From contig RMBW01000113.1 of NCBI GenBank assembly GCA_004009845.1, forward strand, positions 29,718 to 93,717: a stretch of DNA of 64,000 nt, in the 5' to 3' direction. The position numbers were made by a program, and so were the translations under genes. This document shows, one piece after another, positions 23,601 to 35,507 of this stretch. Under the pieces are notes generated by a model that was not told the origin of the DNA, searched no databases, and saw only the letters and a list, made by a program, of their open reading frames with translations. Every line of letters starts with the position of its first letter. Positions within the stretch are counted from its first letter, which is position 1. Origin of the DNA: Davidsoniella eucalypti (taxonomy: Eukaryota > Ascomycota > Sordariomycetes > Microascales > Ceratocystidaceae).

Positions 23601-24610
23601 CTTTTGTGGAAAAATGATGTTTTGGTGGTGGTATATCTGGTTCATATGTGCTGAAATAGGGTTAGAAGCTCCTTCCCTCTTCATGTCTAGCCAGGCTGAA
23701 GACGGACTACGGCTACGATTGGCTTGCTAGACTGAGAAACGGCTCCGACAGTAGAGCAGAACAAGTAGAGTAGGATAATCATCAGCATTACCAGAAACAG
23801 GCCGTTCAAGCAGACGTACATTACGCAGCGCTTGTCAATGGTCAATCGGCTCAGCTCAAATTCGGTACATCCACCCCCACCACCACCAACAAGCCATACC
23901 AAACCAACCCAAATCTAAATTGTAGTGGCACACTCCTGGCAATTCTCTAGCCAATGCTCTCTTAGTAAGAAGCGCAGCAACAATCAAAGCCGGCAACTGC
24001 AAACAGCAGTTCCAGCAAGCCAAACAACTCGAATTTCGAAACTAAAGAAAGGTCGCCTCAGCACTCTCTCTTAACTCTTCCTTCTTATTCTATTTTCCCT
24101 GGCCCCGTTCCATTTCATCTTCTTCCCTTTTTACTTTTTTACTTTTTTTTTCCTCCTGTTCCTCTTCTTTGGCGAACCTAGGAATTATACCGTTGACATC
24201 TTCTCCCTTTCTTCCCTCTTGTTTATCGACACTTCATCAACACGCTCTTTTCCTCTTCGTGCTTTCTTCTCTTCTTTTCATTGTCAGTAGACCAGCTATA
24301 CCAACACTAGTTGGCCTGTTTATTTTCTATTCTATTTCCGTTATTGTCTTTTCGCTTTTTGCTTTGCTCCTTCCATCTTGTATCATCAGAACTCACCGCC
24401 AACAGCCAACCGCTCTCTATCCTGACTATATTCCAAGTGCCTCTGTATCTCTGGGTCCTCTGTTTCCTGATTTTCCAGCAGCCTGATTCGAACTGAACAC
24501 TGCTGCGCTTTCCCGGACAACGCGTTCTTGAAATCTGGAGTTTTATTGCTCGACGAAACAGTAGCTTGAATTCCCCTTCACCATATTATCTTAACTAAAA
24601 AAACAACCTC

Positions 24611-24689
24611 ATGTTCGCCAACGAGGTACGATGACTCTCCACCACCATCAACGGCTATCTAACAATGACTAACGCGTCGCCCACAGTAA
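24611..24689 (+). promoter_or_regulatory. Short upstream ORF spanning a probable 5'UTR intron of FKS1
   Basis: An ATG at 24611 opens ATG TTC GCC AAC GAG GTA CGA TGA unspliced (seven codons). GAG is followed by a donor GTACGA at 24626, and a branch-like GACTAAC and acceptor CCCACAG end at 24686, so splicing would join GAG to TAA (24687-24689) and give a five-codon uORF. Both forms stop before the FKS1 ATG at 24718 and would have to be bypassed by leaky scanning or reinitiation. Confidence 0.55.
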
Positions 24690-24717
24690 TTCTTGATTTA
24701 GACTTAAACCAAAAACC

Positions 24718-27700
24718 ATGGCAGCATATCCAGGTGGCGGCGGTGGCCACCAAGGCTACGACGACGGCTATAATGCCCAAGGCCAGGCCCACGGCCAAGG
24801 CCAAGGCCAAGGCCAGGACCAGTACTATCAGGACGATCAGTACTACGATAACGGCTACGATCAGAACCAGCAACAACCTGGCCAAGACGGCTACTATGAT
24901 AACTCGTAAGCACCAAACCCAATAATCTCTCTCTCTGGCCTACATCGTCTAACTAACCAATCACTCACTATATAGTGGCTACTACAACGCCGACTCCAAC
25001 AACCCTTACCAGCAAGATGGTGGCTACTACGACGGCAACGACCAGTACCAAGATAACTACTACCAAAATGGCAACGGACAGGGCGCCTATGACCAAGGCT
25101 ACGACCAAGGCTATGACAACCGTGGCGGCCGCCCGCAAGGCTCTGAGGATGATTCCGAGACCTTCAGCGACTTCACGATGCGTTCTGATATGGCTCGTGC
25201 TACCGACATGGATTATTATGGCCGTGGTGACGAACGCTATGATGCTCACGACCAAGGTCAAGGTGGTGCCCGCGGCTACCGCCCACCATCGTCTCAAGTT
25301 TCTTACGGCGGCAACCGCTCATCTGGTGCCTCAACCCCAAACTTTGGTGTCGATTACAACAATGTTCTCCCTGCTGGCCAGCGCTCTCGCGAGCCCTATC
25401 CGGCCTGGACCTCAGAAGCACAAATCCCACTTTCAAAAGAGGAAATTGAGGACATCTTCGTTGATCTGACCGCCAAGTTCGGTTTCCAGCGTGACAGCAT
25501 GCGGAATATGTACGACCATCTCATGACCCAGTTGGATTCGCGTGCTTCGAGATTGACCCCTAACCAGGCTCTCCTTTCTCTTCACGCTGACTACATTGGT
25601 GGAGATAATGCCAATTACCGCAAATGGTACTTTGCCGCCCATCTTGACTTAGATGATGCCGTCGGCTTTGCCAACAGAGCCAAGGGCAAGAAAGGCCTGA
25701 AACGCACTCAGAAAAAGAAGAAGGGCAAGGAGGAGGACCAGACTGAAGCTGAGGTTCTACAAGAACTTGAAGGTGATGACAGTCTCGAGGCTGCTGAATT
25801 CCGTTGGAAGACACGGATGAACCGCATGTCTCAGCACGACCGTTGCCGACAGCTGGCCCTGTATCTGCTGTGCTGGGGTGAGGCCAACCAGGTCCGTTTC
25901 ATGGCCGAATGCTTGTGCTTCATCTTCAAGTGCTGTGATGATTACTTGAACTCACCAGCTTGCCAAAACCAAGTTGAGCCTGTTGAAGAGCTCACATACC
26001 TCAACAAGTGCATCACTCCTCTTTACCAGTACTGCCGTGACCAAGGCTACGAAATCATGGATGGAAAGTATGTTCGTCGTGAGCGTGACCATAACCAAAT
26101 CATTGGTTACGACGACTGCAACCAGCTCTTCTGGTACCCCGAGGGTATTGAGCGTATCGTCCTGGAGGATAAGTCCCGCCTGGTCGATGTCCCACCTGCT
26201 GAGCGTTACATGAAGCTTGGTGAAGTGTCTTGGAAGAAGTCTTTCTTCAAGACATACAAAGAAACGCGTTCGTGGTTCCATATGGTCGTCAACTTCAACC
26301 GTATCTGGATTATTCACATTACCATGTTCTGGTTCTATACCTCATTCAACGCCCCCTCTCTAATTCTTGGCAGCAAGTACGAGCAACAAGTCAACAACCA
26401 GCCTGACACCGGCCATCTCTTCACTATCGCTGGTCTTGGCGGTGCTATTGCTGCCTTCATCCAGATTCTTGCTACTCTGTGCGAATGGACATATGTTCCC
26501 CGTCGCTGGGCCGGTGCTCAGCATCTTACCAAACGTCTGCTCTTCCTTATTATCGTCTTTGTTCTGAACGTGGCTCCCTTCGTCTTCATTTACATAGTTG
26601 CTGGTGATAGCTTTTCAAAAAAGATCATCAAGATCATCGGTATTGTCCACTTTGTCATTGCTCTCATTACCTTCATCTTCTTCTCGGTAATGCCATTAGG
26701 CGGTCTTTTCGGTTCATACCTCACCAAGAACTCTCGCCAGTATGTCGCTTCCCAAACTTTCACTGCCAGCTGGCCTGTACTGAAGGGAAACGATCTTGCC
26801 ATGTCCTACGGTCTGTGGCTATCAACTTTCGGTGCCAAGTTTGGTGAATCGTACATGTACCTGACGCTATCTTTCCGTGACCCCATCCGTTACCTTTCGA
26901 TCATGTACATCACCTGCCAGGGTGACAACATCATTGGTGATATAATCTGCAAGAGGCAACAGTACATCACTCTGGGTCTCATGACGCTCACTGATCTGAT
27001 TTTTTTCTTCCTTGATACCTATCTCTTTTACATTCTCATCAACACGGTATTCTCTATCGCTCGTTCATTTTACCTGGGTTCTTCTATCTGGACACCTTGG
27101 AGAAACATCTACTCTCGTCTCCCTAAGCGTATCTACTCCAAGGTTCTTGCCACCACTGACATGGAGATCAAGTACAAGCCCAAGGTTTTGATTTCCCAGA
27201 TCTGGAACGCTATCGTCATCAGCATGTACCGCGAGCATCTCCTGGCCATTGACCACGTCCAAAAGCTGCTGTACCACCAGGTTCCCTCTGAGCAGGAAGG
27301 TAAGCGTACTCTACGTGCGCCCACTTTCTTCGTTTCCCAGGAAGATCACTCGTTCAAGACGGAGTACTTCCCCAGCCAAAGCGAGGCTGAGCGTCGTATC
27401 TCTTTCTTCGCCCAGTCTCTGTCAACTCCCATCCCCGAGCCTCTTCCCGTCGATAACATGCCTACCTTCACTGTCTTCATCCCTCACTACTCCGAGAAGA
27501 TTCTTCTGTCCCTGCGTGAAATCATTCGTGAGGATGAGCCTTACTCTCGTGTAACCCTGCTGGAGTACTTGAAGCAGCTTCACCCCCACGAGTGGGACTG
27601 CTTTGTTAAGGACACTAAGATTCTGGCCGATGAGACTTCTATCATGGACGAAAAGGTTGAAAAGGATACCGCCAAGAGCAAGATTGACGATCTTCCCTTC

Positions 27701-30613
27701 TACTGCATTGGTTTCAAGAGCTCCGCCCCCGAGTACACTCTTCGTACTCGTATCTGGGCTTCGCTTCGTTCGCAAACTCTTTACCGTACCATCTCTGGCT
27801 TCATGAACTACAGCCGTGCTATCAAGCTTCTCTACCGTGTTGAGAACCCTGAGGTTGTCCAAATGTTTGGCGGTAACTCCGACAAGCTTGAACGTGAACT
27901 GGAGCGTATGGCTCGCCGGAAGTTCAAGCTGGTCGTCTCAATGCAACGCTATGCCAAGTTTAAGAAGGAGGAGATGGAGAACACCGAGTTCCTGCTCCGT
28001 GCCTACCCCGACCTGCAGATCGCCTACCTGGATGAGGAGCCCCCTGTCAACGAGGGTGACGAGCCCCGTTTGTACTCTGCTCTTATCGATGGTCACTGCG
28101 AGTTCATGGAGAACGGCATGCGTCGCCCCAAGTTCCGTGTTCAGCTGTCTGGTAACCCTATTCTCGGCGATGGCAAGTCTGACAACCAGAACCATGCTGT
28201 CATCTTCTACCGCGGTGAATACCTGCAGCTGATTGACGCTAACCAGGACAACTACCTGGAGGAGTGCCTGAAGATCCGTTCCGTTCTTGCCGAGTTCGAG
28301 GAAATGAAGCTCGAAAACACCTCTCCTTACACTCCTGGCGTCAAGAACGAAGTCAGTGCCCCCGTTGCTATTCTTGGTGCTCGTGAGTACATTTTCTCTG
28401 AGAACATCGGTATCATGGGTGACGTTGCTGCCGGAAAGGAACAGACGTTCGGTACTCTCTCTGCTCGTACGCTGGCCCAGGTTGGTGGTAAGCTGCATTA
28501 CGGACATCCTGATTTCCTGAACGGTATCTTCATGTGCACTCGTGGTGGTGTTTCCAAGGCCCAGAAGGGTCTGCATCTGAACGAGGATATTTACGCCGGT
28601 ATGAATGCCATGCTTCGTGGTGGTCGCATCAAGCACTGCGAGTACTACCAGTGCGGTAAGGGTCGTGATTTGGGTTTCGGTTCGATTCTTAACTTCACTA
28701 CCAAGATTGGTACTGGTATGGGTGAACAGATGCTTTCTCGCGAGTACTACTACCTCGGTACGCAGCTGCCTCTCGATCGTTTCCTGTCTTTCTACTACGC
28801 TCATCCTGGTTTCCACTTGAACAATATGTTCATCATGCTGTCTATTCAGCTGTTCATGATCGTTTTGCTGAACCTGGGAGCCCTGCGCCACGAGACCATC
28901 GCCTGTGACTACAACCGTAACGTTCCCATCACCGATGCTCTGTACCCCACTGGCTGCGCCAACACTGATGCCATCGTTGATTGGGCCTACCGTTCGATTA
29001 TCTCCATTGTTTTCGTCTTCTTCCTGTCTTTCGTGCCTCTGGGAACCCAAGAGCTTATTGAGCGTGGTGTCTGGCGTTGCGCGTTGCGTCTGATGAAGCA
29101 GTTCTGCTCGTTGTCTCCTCTATTCGAGGTGTTCACTTGCCAGATCTACGCCAATGCCGTCCAGCAGAATTTGTCGTTCGGTGGTGCCCGTTACATTGGT
29201 ACTGGTCGTGGTTTCGCCACTGCTCGTATTCCATTCGGTGTCCTGTACTCTCGTTTCGCCGGTCCTTCCATCTACTTCGGGTCGCGTCTGCTGCTCATGC
29301 TCCTGTTCGCCACTTCTACCGTCTGGATTGCTGCTCTGATCTACTTCTGGCTGTCTCTCCTTGCTCTCTGCGTTTCTCCCTTCCTGTACAACCCTCACCA
29401 GTTTGCTTGGAACGATTTCTTCATCGATTACCGTGATTATCTTCGCTGGTTGTCTCGTGGTAACTCTCGGTCGCATGCATCGTCCTGGATCTCCTTCTGC
29501 CGTCTGTCCCGTACCCGCATTACTGGTTACAAGCGCAAGGTCCTGGGTGATCCCTCTGCCAAGATGTCCGCCGATGTTCCCCGTGCTGCCATCACCAACC
29601 TGTTCTTTGGTGAGATCATTGCTCCGCTGGTCCTGGCTTTTGTCACTACTGTCCCCTACCTGTTCATGAACGCCCAGACTGGTGTTTCCGAGACTGCTAG
29701 TGACTCTGATGGTCCTACCAACGCTCTGATCCGTCTTGGTATCGTTACCATGCTGCCCATCGTTGTCAACATGGGTACTCTGGGTCTTATGTTCTTCATG
29801 GCCTGTTTCATGGGTCCTCTTCTGTCCATGTGCTGCAAGAAGTTTGGATCGGTCTTGGCTGGTATTGCTCATGCCATTGCTGTCGTTGTCCTGATCATTT
29901 CTTTCGAAGCCATGTTCTTCCTGGAAGAGTTCAACTGGGCCAGAACTGTTTCTGGTATGTGCGCCGTTATGGCTCTGCAGCGCTTCGTCATCAAGCTCAT
30001 TGTTTCGCTGGCCCTTACCCGTGAAATGAAGACTGATCAGTCCAACATTGCCTTCTGGACTGGCAAGTGGTACTCTATGGGTTGGCACTCTATTTCGCAG
30101 CCGGCTCGTGAATTCCTTTGCAAGATCACCGAACTCACCATGTTTGCTGCCGATTTCTTCCTTGGCCATATCATCCTGTTCCTCATGGTTCCCTTCCTGC
30201 TGATTCCCAAGATGGATATGCTTCATAGCACCATGTTGTTCTGGCTACGCCCCTCGCGCCAGATCCGTCCTCCGATTTACTCGCTGAAACAGTCCAAGCT
30301 TCGTCGTCGCCGTGTTACTCGCTACGCCACGCTGTACTTTATGCTGTTCATCATCATCGTTGCCGTTATTGTTGGTCCCGCTGTCATTGGCAAGCTAGAG
30401 CTGATTTCCTTCTCATCTATGCCTTCTATCCTTACTCAATACAAGCTGCTCCAGCCCAACCACCAGGACAATGATAACACCCGCAGTACACTAGTCACCG
30501 GTGTGCGAGCTGATACCTACACTGGTATCGGTCTGAGCACTGTCACGGATGGATCTGATTCGACTGCGACGGCTTCTGCTGATTCGAAGATCAAGATCAA
30601 GCTGTTCAAGTAG
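24718..30613 (+). CDS. FKS1: 1,3-beta-glucan synthase catalytic subunit (GT48)
   Basis: Exon 1 is 24718-24905 and exon 2 is 24976-30613, giving 1941 aa. This plasma-membrane enzyme uses UDP-glucose to make cell-wall 1,3-beta-glucan and is the echinocandin target. The N-terminal 130 residues are Gly/Gln/Tyr/Asp rich (GQGQGQGQDQYYQDD), followed by the conserved SETFSDFTMRSDMARATDMDYYGRGDERY block and the FKS1 domain (PYPAW, DIFVDL..KFGFQRDSMRN, MLSLHADY-like). Multiple membrane spans flank the large cytoplasmic GT48 domain (PTFTVFIPHYSEKILLSLREIIRE, NQNHAVIFYRGEYLQLIDANQDNYLEE). Hot spot 1 reads YLTLSFRDP at 691-699; the region of hot spot 2 reads DWAYRSIIS at 1398-1406. A single intron and strongly biased codons (C/T-ending) indicate very high expression. 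Start choice: the first ATG of the Gly-rich N-terminus, in frame across the intron. Confidence 0.98.
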
Positions 30614-33600
30614 ATGTGATTGTCTCGCTTCCTAATTAGCCGTCTTGGAGATGGTTTGGAAGAGGTTAAGCACTTGAACTATTCACGCCTGTTATGTCAT
30701 TTCTTTCGCCTCTAGAACATTGTTCTCCCTTACTTTTCCCCCCTACCTCATTTTAAACCAAGAGTTACACGTATTTCATCTTTTTTCAATTGCTAGGCTG
30801 CCACTTCTCTGTTTTTTTCTATGCGCGTGTTCTATCGTTATATTTGTCTTTTTTTTTCTTTTCTATATTATGAGGATCCTTCTATTTCGCGGTCACAACA
30901 ATCAGTGTCAATCGTAACAAGACGTTTTTTCTATTTCTCTAAAAGAAAACTTTCCAATCTGTCTGCTTTGTGTCCTAGAGTCTAATGTGGCTCATGAACA
31001 AGGTGGTGAATAGTGTGGTGTATATTTCGCCATGGTGATAGTAATGTGGCTGCTCAAGATGATGAAAAGTGTATGGATCGGACGAGTTAGACGGGCTTTC
31101 TTCCGTCTCTTCTTATTCTAGGCCTGTCCACAAAACGGTTATAGACGGGAATCTATCTATCTACCTTTCTTGTTTTTTTGTTCATTGGAAATAATATTAT
31201 TTTGGAAGACAGAAAAGGAGTTTCTATTTTTTCTTTTCTTTTCAATCAGTTTATTTTGTTGTTATTGTTTATTAAACTTACTGTATCGGTTTTTGTCTTT
31301 TACTTAAAACACGTTGTGCACATTTATTTTAACTATATTGCCTTATAAATTACCCTTGACTGTGAAATCCGAAGCAAGCTTCATGTTGGCATGAATGCAT
31401 TCTTAGTGTAGGGAACCAAATGAAAGCCGTCTTCAAGTGACTAAGGTTGAATCTGCGGGGACGTAGTATTCCCCAGGTTTGGGCCGAGATTCAACAAGGA
31501 AAGTTCTCTGTATCCTCTGTCTATAGTATATTGATATAGAAAAGGACCTTCTCGGTACGATGGGAGTTGGACTATCATTCCTGGTATCCCACTAGCGTGT
31601 ACATATATAATAATAGAGACGGCGTGGTTGGTTCCTTTTCTCACTAATCCTGGCTGTGTTTTGGCTAATATGTGGAAACGTTTTTTAACAAAATAACTAA
31701 TGGCAATAACATGTCCTTGGATTGGATATCCCGAACTTACACCGAGCGGTTTATTCTAGTAGCGGGTTGAAATTTTTAAAGTAAGCAATAAGAAAATGCC
31801 CCCAAAAGAAATCAAGTAAGGCCAGATTATATTCTTTTATTTAATTGTTGTTTTTCTGTTATGGCGGACTGACGGCCCTGGAATAGGATCGTGAGCCCGG
31901 CCAGGTCCCGGAGGATTGACCGAGGCATTTGATAACTGCAACTACTGGAAAGGGGAGTGGGGGAGAATTTATTATGCGGTAAGCAGTAAAGAAGAATTCT
32001 ATTTTGAAGCTAGGCTGTGATGGGCTGGATAGGGATATTGAGGCTCTTTTTTCATCTTCGGATACAAACAGCTAACAGTATACTATATTATATGTTTGTC
32101 GTTACATATATAGATGTATATCAACTTGTGGTGTCAACTTGTGGTGGTCCTGTTTGGGGTAAGATGTTGTCTTTGCCATACTGCTTGTCTTGATCAGAAG
32201 AACAAGACGTACCTTCATTTAGGATATCGATTATCTAATTCATATGTACTATGGCATCTACGGTTGATCGGACATGTGCGCCGAAGAAGAACATGGCCAT
32301 CAAACTCCAGCCAGGATAGACACTAACTAGACCCAGTAATATGTTCACTAATAATTTACAACTACTCAAGCAAAGCAGAAGAAAGGAGGCGAAGAGCAAG
32401 CGTGACCTTAGTTTTTATCTGGACTTGGGCCGGGATCTTTGCCTTGATGTCGGATCTGTTGCAAGTTTGTACACGGTTCAATGTGTGCCCTAACTTAGAT
32501 ATTTAGACATCAGTACAGCTTTCTTAGTCGAAAGACGTCGGCCGAGCATGTGTCGTATTTACGATCATAAAAAAGCTCCTACCAAGGTTTTTGACAGGGG
32601 TAGGAAGGAACGTCTACTTTTTTTTTTTGCTCTTGCCAATCCTAGTCAGTCTACCAAGAAAGAAAAAACAGATGTATTAAACGAAGAACATAGCCGGCGA
32701 ATATAAAACTAGAACTACGTAGTCAGTTGGAGAAAGAAATGTCGTGTTCTCCAATTTTGCGGGAGGGAACTGCCCTGAAACGATGAGAATAATGCGATAT
32801 ACTGACTGATATAATATGCGGCATGATTGTTTACTACGACTCTTGATGCCATGGCTTCGCTATCAAGAGAGGTTCTACTAGTTTTTGCAACCAGAGCATC
32901 TTTATTACTATCAGGAAATCAGCTACCGCTTATTGAAATCATTGAAATCGAGGCCTCGCTAGACCGGAGCTTCTGTGCCATCCTTTTAATTCATGGACCC
33001 CTTCTTATAGAATTAGGGATTTGAAAAAGAGAAAAAGAGAAAAAGAGGACATGACCCTAGTGCATCACATTGCAAGGTGGAATTGGCCTGTCTGCGTGAC
33101 GTTAGACATATCCGAGGAGCCGCAGCGATTTCCGAGCATCGCCGTGACAGCGCGGCGGGAAAGCGAGTTGCGGGCTGTAAGAGTTACAAGGTGTCTTATA
33201 TTCACTGATTTGGTGTTTGTGCTCCTTTCTAATTTTATTTCTTATTTTTGTTGTTTGTAGTCTCATGAACAAACAGCCATTGTTCACGGTTCCTATGATT
33301 CCGTGACTTATATATCTGTACCATTCATAGAGAGGCAATAAATACAGAGTAAGCATCATTGATTGGACTTCATCAGTGGTACTAGAAAGAAGCACTCATG
33401 CACGTCCGACTGTAGCCTACACAATCCGCTTGACATGTGGATGACTTCATCTGTATCGTAAACACCCTCTTTTTAATTGGCTAAATCACTGGGGCCTGGC
33501 CATGTTACTTGCTCCGCCGGATATTCCATGGTGCACGAAATTGTTCACCCCGATTAAAAAAAATAATCAAAAAGAGCTTCCCTTGTCTTACTTTCCTAAC

Positions 33601-35507
33601 CTCACTTCAAACGCAAGGACCAAACCATGAATTTTTTTAAGGGCACATGAGCCAACATATCGTATGTAGTTGTATATGAAGATACATATGTACATATCGT
33701 TAGACCATAGAAAGCCATGTCACACATATGTTAAAGTCGTGTTTTTAGAATAACTAGGGGTTGTCTTGTAGCAAAGGTACCAGAGGACACGTTGATATCG
33801 TTAGTACATAGATATGTATGTAGCTGAGGGGTTGGTTCATTCATCTTTGAAAATGGCTAGTCCCAAGAAGACCCTCGTGTATTAGTAGTTCTTTAGCGCA
33901 TCATCACTTGACTTCCAACAGGATTTCACATGCTAGTTATTTTAAAGGTTGTAGGTTATTGCGACGTTCGTAGCAATTTATTCTTGTTATTTCACCCGGA
34001 CAACTGAGTTTCATATGTTATTTGGTGAGCTGACCTGGCAAAGCGGACACATGTAGCGTGAGAGAAGAACAAAGAGAATAAGAAAAAGGGCCAAGACTTG
34101 CCATCCGCCACAGGGAAATTCCGGGGTTGTTTGTAGATGTCAGATGAGAGAGAACTAGTGCTAGCACGGGCTATTTCTTGCTTGTTATATCAGCCATTGG
34201 TCTCGTGAATTGTTTTTGTTTTTGTTTGTTTTGATTATGACACAGCTCAGCAACCGTAGCTGCAATATTAATATCGCATCGTCTCGCTATTGTTGTTGAG
34301 AAAGGCCATCGAACACCTCTACTAGTCATCTGAACCTCGTGCAACAACAACAATAGCGGCAAGAAGTACAACTAAACAACTAGCGTTAGCGTGTCCTCAG
34401 AAACATAATTTGCATTCATCGGCCCGTCATTGGCTGTTGGAGATGGTTTTGTGGAGTACGGGGTCTGCTAAAGCTTCCAGTTTAATCCGTACTGATCATT
34501 GGCTGGCCACTTTCCTGCTCGAGTTGCCGAACTACCACAACGTCTGTATTTTCTGATTGGAATGCCACGGCTCATAATGGCACTCGTAGCTCCCTAGAAG
34601 TATCATTTACATACAATGTACAAAATGGACGATTAAATGCATATACAACATGAATAAATGCACACATCCGCCATAGCACAGCATTTATTTCCCGACCCAA
34701 AGAGAACCTAATCATGCAATGTTTTCTCGTCGATACTGATACTCCACCCATCCATCTGTCCCCTCCAATCCATCCCCTCTCCCCGTTGTACTAATAATTC
34801 GCCTCCCCCATTTTGGATATGCCTATATTTTTTGTCGACTCTGGGCCTGTCCTGACAATAAGTTTTGGTGTACTGGGGGAGGGAAGCTAAATCCACAAGT
34901 TTGAAGAGGCAAGGGAGGTCTAGACATGTGCCCCACTCACTCTACGAACAAGCATAATACACCAGCCATGATTGGCCCGGCCGCCCGGCCTTCACGTTTG
35001 TTACGTGCAAGTGCTCTTTTCGTCATAACCGAGTTGCTCCGCTGAAGCAAAACCGTAACGCCGAAAAGGGCTCTTTCCTTTCTGGGACGTTGTCTACTGA
35101 GAGAGCGCTGTTGCCCTGCCGCTCATAGAACAGAGCTAGCTATGCCTGGTTCAGGCAATAGCCTTTGAACCTCTGTTATCTACTATTTCTCTACTATTAG
35201 TATATACCTGCAATGGGACGCTTTCCTTGACTTGTTCTTGAACTTCTCTTTTTCTTCTTCTTTCTCCTTTATTTTTATCTTTTCTTCCCATCATCCCACC
35301 CATCTTTTTCTCGCACATCCCAAAGTCTTTGCCAAGATCTGGGGTTTATCTGTGTGTTGCGAGTGTATTCTAGCTTTACATCATCGGGCTGAATACATGC
35401 AATTATATTTCTTCTTCCCTGCTGTCATTGCATAGACATCAGCGACGAGAGTCTCTTGAGCCTCACTCCATTAACTCTACCCTTAATCTCCTCTATTCAC
35501 ATCTACA
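30614..35507. other. 4.9 kb gene-free region between FKS1 and ACO1
   Basis: No supported gene. The first few hundred bases form a T-rich 3' region of FKS1. A GC-richer patch lies at about 31865-31975. A (GAAAAA)n tract lies at about 33023-33050, and an exact TACATATGTA palindrome at 33683-33692 sits in a cluster of related TATGTA strings. The last 400 bp before 35508 are pyrimidine-rich and read as the ACO1 promoter and leader. Confidence 0.5.

Larger units (their letters stand above)
16574..24717. other. 8.1 kb gene-free region upstream of FKS1
   Basis: No gene could be supported on either strand; all frames are short, AT-biased and domain-free. It holds an inverted pair of about 320 bp repeats (17607-17930 and 20292-20613), a 42 bp tiny insertion at 17564-17605, and four exact TACATATGTA palindromes (18137, 18609, 19333, 20013). 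Poly-pyrimidine sequence from about 24050 onward is the FKS1 promoter and leader. The left 300 bp should include the promoter of the SprT/GCNA gene. An undetected non-coding RNA is possible. Confidence 0.5.

Noticed and set aside
24169..24486. 105 aa hydrophobic frame in the FKS1 leader
   Set aside because: Begins with TTG, and its hydrophobicity follows from the pyrimidine-rich promoter and leader sequence.
27938..30226. Antisense frames of about 370 aa within FKS1
   Set aside because: Same codon-bias effect; no domain and no start or splice context of their own.
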